This document shows, in pieces, positions 1-8,665 of a DNA stretch of 64,000 nucleotides; the stretch's first letter is position 1, and each line of letters begins with the position of its first letter. A model generated the notes under the pieces. The model did no database searches. It was given only the letters and a program-made list of their open reading frames with translations, and was not told the DNA's origin. The position numbers and the translations under genes were made by a program. The stretch is from a virus, in the IMG/VR virus record IMGVR_UViG_3300036770_005754, positions 112,559-176,558 of that record. One strand, 5' to 3'.

Positions 1-1989
1 ATTCTGGAAAGCATAAATACCACCAGAAGTCGCTGGATTACCAATTACCGCCGCATCAAGTTCACTCGAAAAAGCAGGATCTAACGGAATACCATTAGCC
101 ATCCCGCGAAAATGTTTCGTGTTGACCTGAGAGGGCAATCTAACAGCGAAAGTAGAAGGATCATTGATGTTGTTGTTCAAGAACGCAGGGCGTTCTTCCC
201 AATTCACATAGGCATTTCCATTCATCCCACCAAGAGAGGTCCCGGGATTGATGAGATTCGCAATGTATCGAGCCTGCCTCTTATCGAAACTGACATCGTC
301 AATAGCTTCGACAGGTTGATTATTCTTATCCAAAACAGTCAAACGATAGCGACCAGCGGAATCGCCAACACCGTCGGTAAACAGTTCGAGAGTAACACTG
401 AAACCAGAAAGCCAAGTCCCAGCAGAGGGCGCGACAAGCCACCCAACCACGTTCTGGAAGTAAGCGGCATCAGCAGCACAATCCGGGCCAAACGGATCGG
501 TCTCGCAAGACAGAGGAGTGGAAGCAGTGATCTCACCAGAATCTGGTAAAACCAGCCTATTGTCGTCGAACCCGCGATACGCTCTCTTATACGGGTAAAC
601 AATATTCAATTCTTCGGCAAACCGCAAGGTCTTCAGATTCGAATAGTTAGCCATTATCTGTAGAGTATCTAATTGACGCCCAACAGATGTTTCAATAACA
701 ACGTGAGTATCCCCACTAGGAACAGTAATAGCATAAGAATTCCATAGCACGCCACCAGCGACCACACCAGCTGCATCTATTACCGCAGCAATAGACTCAG
801 TAGACTGGTTCAAGCCAATGGGAACGTTGAACGAAGCTTCCGTCGTGTTAGACTCGCCAATCAAGTTGATTTTAACACGATTGTTCTGAGTCGTGATATT
901 GTAAGGGCCAGGATCAAGACCGAGCAAGTAAGATCTTGGAATATCCCAAGCGTATTGCTCAGTACCACACTCAAGAGCCCAGCCTTGAGTAGACATCAAC
1001 TGAATACGCTCGCCTGCGACAGTACTTCTGATCTGCGGGATCGTTGAACCATCTTCCATGGTATATTCGATGAAGATATAATCTTCACTACCAAGAAGCG
1101 CATTGGCCGCAGTGATGAAAGAATCGACCGTCGTATATGTCGCGAGCGGCATCGTATAAGTCGTCGGAGACAGATTACCATCAACAGCGATCGAGAACGA
1201 ACGATTATTCGGAGCAGCACTCCAAATGAACGTATCATTCTCATCGATCTCACCTGAAGAAACAGAGATCTCCAGAGTTAGACCATCACCAATGGAAATC
1301 GCATCAGAGGTCCCGTCTCCGTTACTATCTGCAAAATAGCCCTCGGCGACTATTGAACCGTCACTATTTCTAACGACCTGATAACCAGCGCCCACAAATT
1401 GAGCATCTTCTGACAAATTGGGTGCCGATGTGATAACCATCACCCACGACTCGTCGGCGGAACCAGTGTAAACGCCAGTCAAAGTCCCAGAGGCGGATGT
1501 TGGACCATCTGTAGATGAAAGGTCAGCATCGCTATATTCCACAACACTTGTTGATGCATTATGGAAAGTGAGTGGTGTTGGGTTATTGTCGACACCGTCC
1601 CCAACAGCACGCAAATTGATTCTACCATAATCAATGCCCGTAAAGAGAGGAACTCGGCCCCACCCTTTACCACGACCACCAGATGTGTCAATACAGATAT
1701 CAGACAATTCCTGAGGCTGACCATCTTCGCATTCGACGCCCACTCTCATAACATATGCCGCGTTGCCTTCTTCAAGGTATGACAACACAGCATACATCAG
1801 ATAGCTCTCAGGGAATGGCTCCCCAAAAGTCTCTATGGCTTGCGTGGAGTTCGTGATTAAAATCGGAGTGTTCAGAGGGCCTTTCTTAGCGGTCCCAATA
1901 AACCCGGGCCGAAGCGGGCCAACGGCTGTTGGCAGTACGCTGATGTCAATTTCTCTTGGGAAAACGCCGGGGCTTAAGAACACTGTCAT
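1..1989 (-). CDS. Contractile tail sheath protein (partial, C-terminus beyond left edge)
   Basis: An open frame of 663 codons runs from an ATG at 1989 off the left end without a stop. The N-terminus reads MTVFLSPGVFPREIDIS, followed by a GFIGTAKKGP stretch, a threonine/asparagine strand and an ETFGEP...SYLMYAVLSYLEEGN segment ending in AYVMRV. This pattern is typical of T4 gp18-type sheath proteins, where it forms the N-terminal domain of the contractile sheath. It is the first gene of a minus-strand structural run and implies a myovirus. The sheath polymerises around the tail tube and contracts on infection. The C-terminal sheath domain lies mostly at the left edge and is incomplete, so full length is unknown. 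Frame was read by hand from the complement; family call is from recall of sheath sequences. Confidence 0.88.
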   Translation of the reverse strand, partial: MTVFLSPGVFPREIDISVLPTAVGPLRPGFIGTAKKGPLNTPILITNSTQAIETFGEPFPESYLMYAVLSYLEEGNAAYVMRVGVECEDGQPQELSDICIDTSGGRGKGWGRVPLFTGIDYGRINLRAVGDGVDNNPTPLTFHNASTSVVEYSDADLSSTDGPTSASGTLTGVYTGSADESWVMVITSAPNLSEDAQFVGAGYQVVRNSDGSIVAEGYFADSNGDGTSDAISIGDGLTLEISVSSGEIDENDTFIWSAAPNNRSFSIAVDGNLSPTTYTMPLATYTTVDSFITAANALLGSEDYIFIEYTMEDGSTIPQIRSTVAGERIQLMSTQGWALECGTEQYAWDIPRSYLLGLDPGPYNITTQNNRVKINLIGESNTTEASFNVPIGLNQSTESIAAVIDAAGVVAGGVLWNSYAITVPSGDTHVVIETSVGRQLDTLQIMANYSNLKTLRFAEELNIVYPYKRAYRGFDDNRLVLPDSGEITASTPLSCETDPFGPDCAADAAYFQNVVGWLVAPSAGTWLSGFSVTLELFTDGVGDSAGRYRLTVLDKNNQPVEAIDDVSFDKRQARYIANLINPGTSLGGMNGNAYVNWEERPAFLNNNINDPSTFAVRLPSQVNTKHFRGMANGIPLDPAFSSELDAAVIGNPATSGGIYAFQN

Positions 1990-2046
1990 CGCTTCTACTC
2001 CATCGCCAATACTGGTGTGTTAAAATTATCTTTGACGGTTAAACTA

Positions 2047-2301
2047 CTAACTCATCATCGCTTCTTGTCTCTCTGCGACTAGTTCACTATCGTGCAGAAT
2101 TTTAATGAAGCCTTTCTTCTTAAGATTCTCCAACTGATCTTGCCGTAAATGCGCCTTAGGTAAAAGGACATCATGGCCGGGCTGTATTCTGATCTGTGAT
2201 TCATTCATATAGAAATTACCACCAGGCGGCCTAGCTTGAAGCTGAATGAGCTGGCGGCTGTTGTTGTAGACTCTTATCACATGTGATCTGTTCTTCTTCA
2301 T
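2047..2301 (-). CDS. Small protein with IQPG...G-F-I module
   Basis: An 84-residue protein whose ATG overlaps the stop of the upstream gene (ATGA), so it is probably translationally coupled. It contains NNSRQLIQL near residue 13, IQPG near 40 and a QLENLKKKGFIKI helix-strand segment near 58-70. The same sequence plan recurs in the 76-residue protein at 22588 and in the N-terminus of the glycosyltransferase at 25132, so it looks like a small mobile domain of this phage. No signal peptide or membrane segment is seen. It lies between the gp15-like completion protein and the sheath gene, which suggests a virion or assembly role, but the function is unknown. Confidence 0.8.
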   Translation of the reverse strand: MKKNRSHVIRVYNNSRQLIQLQARPPGGNFYMNESQIRIQPGHDVLLPKAHLRQDQLENLKKKGFIKILHDSELVAERQEAMMS

Positions 2302-3185
2302 CTGTTAACCTTTTCTGCAGCTTTTTTAGGATCATTGATCGGCTCAAACCAGAGCTGACCACCAGGAGCACCAGTAGCCTGAGATTTTGAGGCCACCAAA
2401 ATCTCTCCAAGTTTCTCTTTCAGATTCGCGACAGTACCAAGGACAGTTTTAACAATTTTCTCGGGAAGAGGCAACCATGCTTCTGCCGCACAAGATACTT
2501 CATACCGTACATTTGCGTGTTGATCAAATCCAGTTTCTTTATCACTAGCGTCATTGTAACCGCCAAACCTCAGCTGAACAGCACCGGCTATCTTACCATC
2601 AAACATTCTAAATTCAGCTAATGGGTTAAAACGATTTAAAACCTGGAATAAAATGTATTCAGCATCTCTCTTCCGCTCAGCCCATATCACGAGTTTGTAA
2701 TCCACTAACCACGGGGTCGGTCTGAATACCTTAGCGGCCTGATCAGCCCTCCTGCTGAGGTATCTGACAGTCATCGCGTGATATGGCGGGCTGAATTTTT
2801 CAGGATTAAATTCAGCAGACTCCCGGCTAATTGCCGCGAGTGGTAATCTAGCACGACCCTCTTTTAAATCATCATTCCAAATCAGCAGGCTCTTATCACC
2901 ACCAGAGATCTTGACTCTCATAAAACGATAAGAATCTTTAGTCGGGACTCTTATGCCGGACCAATATTGTTTCATCGCCTCATCAAGAGAACGGAAACCA
3001 GGTTGTAAAAACTCTTCCAAATGGTGTGGATAAGCTAGAAAATCAGTGCCGTCGAAAGGGTTTCTACCGCCCTCGGCATGACTCAATTGCCTAATGGATG
3101 GAATATCTTTTAGCCCATCAGGTATATTTGGACTGTTTACATAACCATTCGCAGAAAAATCAGAATTCCAATTATAAGTCGGCAT
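2298..3185 (-). CDS. gp15-like tail sheath stabilizer / tail completion protein
   Basis: About 295 residues. The chosen ATG (3185) has GGAGG five bases upstream; an ATG 24 bases further upstream lacks this. The middle of the protein has a run LPLAAISRES, then FRPTPWLVDYKLVIWAERKRD and QVLNRFNP. This order (Leu-Pro block, R-P-T-P-x-x-x-x-Y-x-L-x-I-W, then N-P after an amphipathic helix) is how I remember T4 gp15 and its cyanophage relatives, which cap the tail tube and sheath at the head-proximal end. Position next to the sheath gene fits. The call rests on motif order and context, not alignment; another tail terminator family is possible. Confidence 0.6.
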   Translation of the reverse strand: MPTYNWNSDFSANGYVNSPNIPDGLKDIPSIRQLSHAEGGRNPFDGTDFLAYPHHLEEFLQPGFRSLDEAMKQYWSGIRVPTKDSYRFMRVKISGGDKSLLIWNDDLKEGRARLPLAAISRESAEFNPEKFSPPYHAMTVRYLSRRADQAAKVFRPTPWLVDYKLVIWAERKRDAEYILFQVLNRFNPLAEFRMFDGKIAGAVQLRFGGYNDASDKETGFDQHANVRYEVSCAAEAWLPLPEKIVKTVLGTVANLKEKLGEILVASKSQATGAPGGQLWFEPINDPKKAAEKVNR

Positions 3186-3205
3186 ATTGTCCTCCCGATG
3201 GAGGT

Positions 3206-3496
3206 TCAACTATCTATTAACGGTATAAAATTTGCCGGATTGCGAATAGAATCCATAAACTGTCTGACCTTAGTATCAATATCATGTAACTCATCGGTAT
3301 TATTAACAATTATTTGACCGGACAGTGTTAAGTTTATCTTTGGACCACTTACACTTTTACCAGATGGTACAAGTTCCAACTCAGGAGATATATCAGCGAT
3401 CTTACCTATTAAGCCATTACTAATGGTATTTAAAAAAGAATGGTTCGAAGTATCGAAGCCGTCTTTATAATTAACTAGATTCTCTATATTGCCCAC
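3206..3496 (-). CDS. Hypothetical small virion-region protein
   Basis: A 96-residue protein starting at a GTG (3496) inside the 3' end of the upstream gene (26-base overlap). It is rich in Ile, Asn and Ser, with a predicted beta stretch (PKINLTLSGQIIVNN) followed by a helix (VRQFMDSIRN). No recognised domain, cysteine motif or membrane segment. It sits between the neck-like protein at 3471 and the gp15-like protein at 2298, so a head-tail connector or tail-assembly role is a reasonable inference from place alone. Confidence 0.65.
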   Translation of the reverse strand: MGNIENLVNYKDGFDTSNHSFLNTISNGLIGKIADISPELELVPSGKSVSGPKINLTLSGQIIVNNTDELHDIDTKVRQFMDSIRNPANFIPLIDS

Positions 3497-4103
3497 CTGT
3501 CACCACCTGTTCGTCGTCTTGAAGATCTTCTTCCGGCCTCACAGTAATATCAGCAGTCAGAGTCTCCATCTGGCATGTCAAGTACAGCCATGTGTATCTA
3601 AAATTCCCGCTCGGAGTAGTATTCAATATTCTATAGTTTCTGGGACTTATCGCGACGGTCGCTGCATTATATGGCAACTGCACAACATCGCCTGCCCTGA
3701 GCATTCTTTCACCAACAAGATTGTTTATTTCGTGGTGGTCAAATATTACTTCTGTCTTATTAATTATCTCCGCCCCCCAGACCTTTAATTCAGCTTCCAA
3801 AGGTTGTGGCTTAAAGTAACCTTTGATTTTAATTGGGTTCCAGTATGTCGGGTCTGCATCCTCATCCCATACGCTATCGAAATCTGCATTGTCAGTTCTC
3901 AAATAGATCGTCACTTCAGCACCAGATACTTGTATCATCTCCCTAACTTGGGACCTAGCCATGCGTATGTCGGCTGACTGGTTGTCATGTATGGCTACTG
4001 GCGTATGTCGTTGTTCGACATCTGACCTATTAGTCGCCAGAATCGTATTAAAGGTATCTGGGTCAACTTGCCCAGTATTGATTGCGAATCTGTGTATTGT
4101 CAT
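3471..4103 (-). CDS. Putative neck / head-closure protein
   Basis: A 210-residue protein. The central part has WGAEIINKTEVIFDHHEIN followed by RMLRAGDVVQLPYN and a tyrosine-rich strand YRILNTTPSG with FRYTWLYLTCQ. A G-D-x-V-x-x-P element followed by a beta-rich half is reminiscent of neck proteins such as T4 gp14, but the match is weak and mostly positional: it sits between gp15-like and gp13-like genes. The C-terminus is acidic (RPEEDLQDDEQ). It overlaps the next gene by 26 bases. Confidence 0.5.
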   Translation of the reverse strand: MTIHRFAINTGQVDPDTFNTILATNRSDVEQRHTPVAIHDNQSADIRMARSQVREMIQVSGAEVTIYLRTDNADFDSVWDEDADPTYWNPIKIKGYFKPQPLEAELKVWGAEIINKTEVIFDHHEINNLVGERMLRAGDVVQLPYNAATVAISPRNYRILNTTPSGNFRYTWLYLTCQMETLTADITVRPEEDLQDDEQVVTGGQYRESS

Positions 4104-4106
4104 ACA

Positions 4107-4739
4107 TTATTTTTGAGCATCAACGCCCCAAGGCGGAACCCTAGGTAGTACACCGACCCCCGGCGGAAATCCGCCCTCTTCTCTATATGGATCATTCACT
4201 GGGGCAGGTATATCCTTAAAATCGGGCGATGGGCAGTACCCCATGCCTATAATATCACATGCGTCATAATTTTCTTCGAGTGGTAGTTCGTCATTAGCTA
4301 ACTTACGCAATTCCTCATACCAGTCGACATATCTATCACATGGGCAATTTATATTAACTGGTGGTAATACTAGCCATTTTTGCCTTCTGTTGCCTCTATT
4401 GAAGTTATTTCCGAACTTAACGTACGATCCAGGTATATGTTGTAGAGCGTCATCAAGATCTACCAATGAATTCCCGCATCTGTTTTTGGACAGATATATT
4501 GATAATGTGGCTGATGATAATGAAGAAGTTGGTTCGCAACCGGGGACTAAGATCTTGTTATTAGCCAGGACTTCTAATTGTAGGCTGTATTGTATCTTAT
4601 CTTGCTGTGGCGATGTTAGATAATAGCAATGTAAAAGATTAAATCTATCGACTGAGCTACTTAAATTGTCTGGCGGTGTTACCATTACTGTGAATGGTCT
4701 TCCCCACTGGAGCATACTGCTCCGTTGTGCCGCTGTCAT
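4107..4739 (-). CDS. Hypothetical protein, Cys/Pro-rich, virion region
   Basis: A 210-residue protein whose ATG overlaps the upstream stop (ATGA). The first 100 residues look beta-rich; the second half has NCPCDRYVDWYEELRKL, a CDIIGMGYCPSPDF segment and a proline-rich tail (GGFPPGVGVLPRVPPWG). The paired cysteines could bind a metal or form a disulfide in the virion. No family recognised. Its place in the co-directional structural run argues for a virion component. Confidence 0.6.
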   Translation of the reverse strand: MTAAQRSSMLQWGRPFTVMVTPPDNLSSSVDRFNLLHCYYLTSPQQDKIQYSLQLEVLANNKILVPGCEPTSSLSSATLSIYLSKNRCGNSLVDLDDALQHIPGSYVKFGNNFNRGNRRQKWLVLPPVNINCPCDRYVDWYEELRKLANDELPLEENYDACDIIGMGYCPSPDFKDIPAPVNDPYREEGGFPPGVGVLPRVPPWGVDAQK

Positions 4740-5914
4740 TGGAATTTGCCTCTGGTTGCTGTTGTGCCATCATCACTTACATTAGCTGTCGCCACTGATG
4801 TTACCGCATCATCTCTAAAGACAGTTTGTGTGTTCGAGGTCTGTGTTAGCCGATTCTTAGCGAGCATGAATAACCAGCTAATTTTATCTTTCAAGCTACT
4901 ATTTGATGCTGGGACAGATGTTGGTTCGGCACAATCATCAATTGCTATGGCACTAACAATTTGGTCTTTGACCTGTTCTGGAGTGATGGTTGCCAGTCCG
5001 AATCGAATTGCGCTTATAATGTCTGTATTGATCTCTTGAACATTGCTATCCATTCGTCCATCTATTAGAGAATCTGGTAGACGCGATTGTATATTCTGTG
5101 TGTCTTCCTCAATATCGTTCACTTGTAGTGTCGTTGCTAGACCGGCCTGAATGTCTGTGATTGTATGGACATGGCTCTGTGGCAAGATCAAAACAACATC
5201 GCCAGCCTGCGGAGCGGATGTCAGAGGATCTTCAAGTACAACGGTGACTGTCATGTCTCCGTTGTTGGTCCACGTGAGGATTGGGCTGTTCTGAAGCGCT
5301 ATGTTCGCTGTACCTTCCTCGAAGTACAAAACAGAATGCTTCATCGCACCTGTCGGGTAGTCCACTCCTGTGAGATTGAAAGTAGTTACGGTCGGTGCCG
5401 GTGAAGCAGCAACCGTACCGTCGATAGTGGCACTGGCCTTCCTAATATGATTTATCGTCCATCCGAGACTACCCGGTATCAGGTGCTGACTGATCATTTC
5501 GTCTGAAACAGCGTCGGCTATTTCGGCTGCGGTTGGTGCCCCAAATCGTGCGGTCTGATAATCGACTGCATCGAGAGCAATCAGCAAATTCACGACGGCC
5601 ATATTTGTCGCACCGCGGAATTGAAGTGCCACTTCGTTGCCACCGTCAAGTGCTGCATCCGGAATGCCGATCTCATACCAACCTGGCATGTTGGTATTAT
5701 CGACCGCGACGAACCCGCCGCTGGTCCATGTGCCGAGCGTTGCGGTTGCCAGTGTGATCTGCACCTCGTTGTTGAGGTCTCCGGCGTAGTAATAGGCCAC
5801 AAGTCCGCTGGAGTTGTACACCAGATTTGCCAGCCCGCTGCCGTCTGTTTTGCTCGTGTCGGCAATGAATATCAGCCGCCGCACTGATGTTGATCCGCGT
5901 TTGATTGGCCTCAC
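4736..5914 (-). CDS. Putative virion fibre / receptor-binding protein
   Basis: A 392-residue protein from a GTG start that overlaps the preceding stop (GTGA), with GGAGGAG a few bases upstream. The N-terminal 110 residues (TSVRRLIFIADTSKTDG, then a segment around VYNSSGLVAYYY and PGWYEIGIPDAAL) form a beta-sandwich-like module that I recall as common in fibre or collar proteins of diverse phages, usually annotated as hypothetical. Residues around 125-140 carry the AEIADAV signature typical of such proteins. The C-terminal part is Ser/Thr/Asp rich with short helices. It starts a GC-richer three-gene cassette with the two genes upstream, suggesting acquisition as a unit. Confidence 0.6.
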   Translation of the reverse strand: MRPIKRGSTSVRRLIFIADTSKTDGSGLANLVYNSSGLVAYYYAGDLNNEVQITLATATLGTWTSGGFVAVDNTNMPGWYEIGIPDAALDGGNEVALQFRGATNMAVVNLLIALDAVDYQTARFGAPTAAEIADAVSDEMISQHLIPGSLGWTINHIRKASATIDGTVAASPAPTVTTFNLTGVDYPTGAMKHSVLYFEEGTANIALQNSPILTWTNNGDMTVTVVLEDPLTSAPQAGDVVLILPQSHVHTITDIQAGLATTLQVNDIEEDTQNIQSRLPDSLIDGRMDSNVQEINTDIISAIRFGLATITPEQVKDQIVSAIAIDDCAEPTSVPASNSSLKDKISWLFMLAKNRLTQTSNTQTVFRDDAVTSVATANVSDDGTTATRGKFQ

Positions 5915-6585
5915 TGATCTACTCCTCCGCGGATGTTCACGGGGCGGAATCCGCCGCCGGATGATTTTGCGATGCCTGTGTCTTGGATTGAGCCGATAGC
6001 CCCTAGATTGCTGCTGCCGGTCGTGTAGGTTTGGCTCACGGCAGAAACAGACGCGACAGCCGCGTTTGTGTCGTGCAAGACGATTTTTGTGGCCGATGTG
6101 CCCGCTTGCACTGCCCGATTCGTGTAGCCGCTTGGGGCTGAATCAATTGTACTTGCAGGCTGATTTGTCATTGCAGCCGCCACAACCCACTGATCTGGCG
6201 TCAAAATCCCGGCAGTATCTCCCGTTGCCGGCATTGCTGGCCAACTCAGCGTCGTCCCTCCTGTTGAAGACACGCCAGTGAATCTTGCTGGTCCCATGAG
6301 GATATAATTTGCATCATCCCGATACACACCGCAAATTATAGTAACGGCGTTTGTCCACGTGCCGCTTGTTTCGGATGCCGATGCTGCAATCTTATAGGCA
6401 ACCGTCAACGATCGTCCGTTGCCGTCGAATGCATATCGGACATGCAATCTAAGCCAGCCTGTAGGTGGCGTGATTTGTGCCGTCGTGCTGGCGCAAACCA
6501 TCACCAGCAAATCGCCGGCCTGATGCGTGGGCAGCGTCAAACTGTTCGCCTCTGCAGATGCTGCACCAACGAAAGAGATCGTCAT
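5911..6585 (-). CDS. Putative virion fibre-associated beta-sandwich protein
   Basis: A 224-residue Ala/Thr/Ser/Gly-rich protein beginning MTISFVGAASAEANS, with alternating hydrophobic strands (DLLVMVCAS, TPPTGWLRL, LTVAYKIA, QWVVAAAMTNQ). The TPPxGW turn and the W-x-x-x-T-x-x-x-G strand pairs are usual in phage tail-fibre or surface-decoration domains. Both ends overlap neighbours by ATGA. Codon use is GC-rich compared with the AT-rich genes at 20-27 kb. Function inferred only from composition and place. Confidence 0.55.
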   Translation of the reverse strand: MTISFVGAASAEANSLTLPTHQAGDLLVMVCASTTAQITPPTGWLRLHVRYAFDGNGRSLTVAYKIAASASETSGTWTNAVTIICGVYRDDANYILMGPARFTGVSSTGGTTLSWPAMPATGDTAGILTPDQWVVAAAMTNQPASTIDSAPSGYTNRAVQAGTSATKIVLHDTNAAVASVSAVSQTYTTGSSNLGAIGSIQDTGIAKSSGGGFRPVNIRGGVDQ

Positions 6586-7157
6586 TGCGTCACCGTAGCC
6601 GCTGCCAGAAACGCGGCTTTAACCGTGTCTATGGTGCGATCCGGATTAGAGAGAGCAGGCTGAATCGTCTCGTTGAGAGCGTTTGCTGCCCATGCGTCGG
6701 CCGCTGATGTGCGGGCTGCGTCCGATTTCTGCTGTGCAAACTGCTCCGCTGTCAGGTCTTTGAACGGCCGTCCGCCGTCAAGCCGGTAAAACGAATCAAT
6801 CGTCTCCGACTGATCGCCACCGAGGATCTGGGCGATGCCAGTGATCACAGCATGCACTCTACCTGCAGGTCCTGGCTGTGTGGTGCGAAGGTCGCCGCCT
6901 TCCAGCATAAGGGCTTTAAGGTCTCTCAATCCCGCCTGCATAGCACTAGACAACTGCCCAGCCTGCAGCATCTCCTGCAATGTGCCGAACCAAGCCGATC
7001 CGTCGTAGGCAAGTAGAGCGGGGTCACGATCTTGCCGCAGCCACCGCCGGACAGAGGGCGCCGCGATGTTCGAGCGGCTGAGCGTCTGCAATGTTGCGAC
7101 GATCTCAGCGTCTGTTCCTGTCAGCCCAAAGGATTGTGCGGCTTCAATGGCGTTCAT
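6582..7157 (-). CDS. Hypothetical helical protein of fibre cassette
   Basis: A 191-residue, mainly alpha-helical protein beginning MNAIEAAQSFGLTGTD, rich in Ala, Gln and Leu, with no membrane span. It contains RRWLRQDRDPALLAYDG and a DSFYRLDGGRP turn. Genes of this kind next to fibre genes are often fibre-assembly or adaptor proteins, but nothing specific can be read here. It overlaps the following fibre-like gene by four bases and shares its GC-rich base use. A 36-codon ORF ends in its start codon. Confidence 0.55.
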   Translation of the reverse strand: MNAIEAAQSFGLTGTDAEIVATLQTLSRSNIAAPSVRRWLRQDRDPALLAYDGSAWFGTLQEMLQAGQLSSAMQAGLRDLKALMLEGGDLRTTQPGPAGRVHAVITGIAQILGGDQSETIDSFYRLDGGRPFKDLTAEQFAQQKSDAARTSAADAWAANALNETIQPALSNPDRTIDTVKAAFLAAATVTQ

Positions 7158-7264
7158 GCGGCGGATTCCTCACTGCGGTCACTACAGACTTGTTTCACGA
7201 TGCTCGTGTTGATGACGATTGACAACAGAGTTTTGTCAAGAGTCTTGCCCATTTCAACGATCAT
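7154..7264 (-). CDS. Possible 36-residue leader peptide
   Basis: A short frame (MIVEMGKTLDKTLLSI...) fills most of the gap between two structural genes and ends in an ATGA overlap with the next start, the same coupling used by real gene pairs here. AGGA lies directly before the ATG, too close for an ideal ribosome site; the second Met (M5) could be used instead. It may be a coupling leader or chance. Confidence 0.38.
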   Translation of the reverse strand: MIVEMGKTLDKTLLSIVINTSIVKQVCSDRSEESAA

Positions 7265-7290
7265 TCCTGAATTATTGGTTCAAACACAAT

Positions 7291-8073
7291 TCACCATAAC
7301 CATAGTCCCATTGGTTCACCTAGTTTCAGTGCGTTCTCAACAAGCTCCGCTTTCATTTTCTCGCCCTCCTGGACTAGATCGGAACCATCATAACTAATCG
7401 AACCACCATCTGGAGTTGGCATTCCTTGTATTTTTCTGCGAGAATGCCCAAGGACACATTTTGCTTCAGCCAACATCATGTCATAACAGATTTTTCTTGC
7501 CTGAGGACTTCGAAAATGATCGATAACAGGCACATACATTACCACCACCGGGAACGCGCCCTTTGGAGTCGGATACAATCTAATCATCTGATCCTTAGCA
7601 CTGAGAGAATCACCTTGAGCATTACTGACACCCTCATTGATGACTTCCCAATGTCCTTCTGTGCCAAGGATTTTCTGGGAGAATTTTCTATAAGCCTGCA
7701 ATAAATGGTAATCAGTCAGTATATTCTGTATACCAGATATATTGCCGATATTGAACAGAAATGATTCAGCACCGAAAACATCATCAATCCTGGTGGTGAC
7801 TGGGTCCCAGCTGACTTGTTGAATCCAGTAAGCATCGTGTGGTAGTGGGTATGTCGATTGTAATGGGCTGGTATAGAACAAGCCCAGTTTCTGTTCTCTC
7901 GGGAAGTATCCAGCTATGAAATCCCCAGACACTTTCCAGATAGTTTCCCACTGGTCTTCTGTTATTTCTACTTCGACTACTGGATGTCCTAGTTGTGTCA
8001 GGACATATTTTTTCATCGGCTCGCTACGCAGCTTTAGGACTGATGGTAGGTCTGCTGGTGCTATTATTGCCAT
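7291..8073 (-). CDS. gp13-like neck protein
   Basis: A 260-residue protein. The N-terminal segment VLTQLGHPVVEVEITEDQWETIW matches the way gp13-type neck proteins of T4-like and marine phages begin: a helix, L-G-x-P-V-V-x-V-E-[VI]-T-x-x-Q, then a helix. It is followed by a Tyr/Pro-rich beta section (STYPLPHDAYWIQQVSWD) that also fits, as does FRSPQARKICYDMMLAEAKCVLGHSRRK in a long C-terminal helix. gp13 forms the neck ring joining portal to tail. The protein is shorter than T4 gp13 (about 309). It ends in an unusual GLWLW. Confidence rests on the N-terminal motif. Confidence 0.55.
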   Translation of the reverse strand: MAIIAPADLPSVLKLRSEPMKKYVLTQLGHPVVEVEITEDQWETIWKVSGDFIAGYFPREQKLGLFYTSPLQSTYPLPHDAYWIQQVSWDPVTTRIDDVFGAESFLFNIGNISGIQNILTDYHLLQAYRKFSQKILGTEGHWEVINEGVSNAQGDSLSAKDQMIRLYPTPKGAFPVVVMYVPVIDHFRSPQARKICYDMMLAEAKCVLGHSRRKIQGMPTPDGGSISYDGSDLVQEGEKMKAELVENALKLGEPMGLWLW

Positions 8074-8085
8074 TTTCGATCGTTT

Positions 8086-8622
8086 TCACAGAGGAAAGTG
8101 GTATCCCTTGTCCCCATATGTAACACCAGAATATTCTATTCTAAATATTGAATAGATTATGTCTGGTGGTAATGTGCTGAGTTCTGTCTCTATGGTTGTC
8201 TTCAGGTTCTTGACTCCGCTGTCTATCGTTGACACTGGGCCTGTTAAACATGGTGAAGAACCTGGACCGTCGAGTGTTTCTCCGGCGTGTATTAGTTGTT
8301 TGTCCGGATGTGGCTGTGTATTATTGGCTCCGGCATTGTAGAAACCGGTTATCATTGTTTGGGCAGGTACTTCACCGATTTGTGGTTTTACTGCTAGTCC
8401 TGCTGACATTCCTCCAAAGCCGCTGCTTGTACTTTGTGATAATTGTTGACCACCGCCTGGCGTCGCTAGATTCAGTGATGTGTTTTGACTAAGTGCTTCG
8501 TACATGTAACTGGCTATTTTTTGCATGTCTCGCCAGTTTTCGAATTTTTTACTCTTTCTTAAGCCAGATCCATGGTTTGGTACTATGCGGATATGTGCTG
8601 TAAACGGTACCCATCTTGCCAT
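8086..8622 (-). CDS. Hypothetical virion-region protein
   Basis: A 178-residue protein with a strong ribosome site (GAGGTGATAAA before the ATG). The N-terminus is basic (SGLRKSKKFENWRDMQKIASYM), the middle is Gly/Ser-rich (TPGGGQQLSQSTSSGFGGMSAG) and the C-terminus is beta-like with Tyr/Gly. The architecture of an anchoring helix, flexible linker and small globular end would suit a structural accessory protein; no family recognised. Confidence 0.6.
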   Translation of the reverse strand: MARWVPFTAHIRIVPNHGSGLRKSKKFENWRDMQKIASYMYEALSQNTSLNLATPGGGQQLSQSTSSGFGGMSAGLAVKPQIGEVPAQTMITGFYNAGANNTQPHPDKQLIHAGETLDGPGSSPCLTGPVSTIDSGVKNLKTTIETELSTLPPDIIYSIFRIEYSGVTYGDKGYHFPL

Positions 8623-8665
8623 TTTATCACCTCATTTTGGAATATACGGTATTTTTGATTTATTT

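Noticed and set aside
112-1724. Short ORFs on both strands in the first 2 kb
   Set aside because: The long continuous minus-strand sheath frame accounts for this region; the short ones are in other frames.
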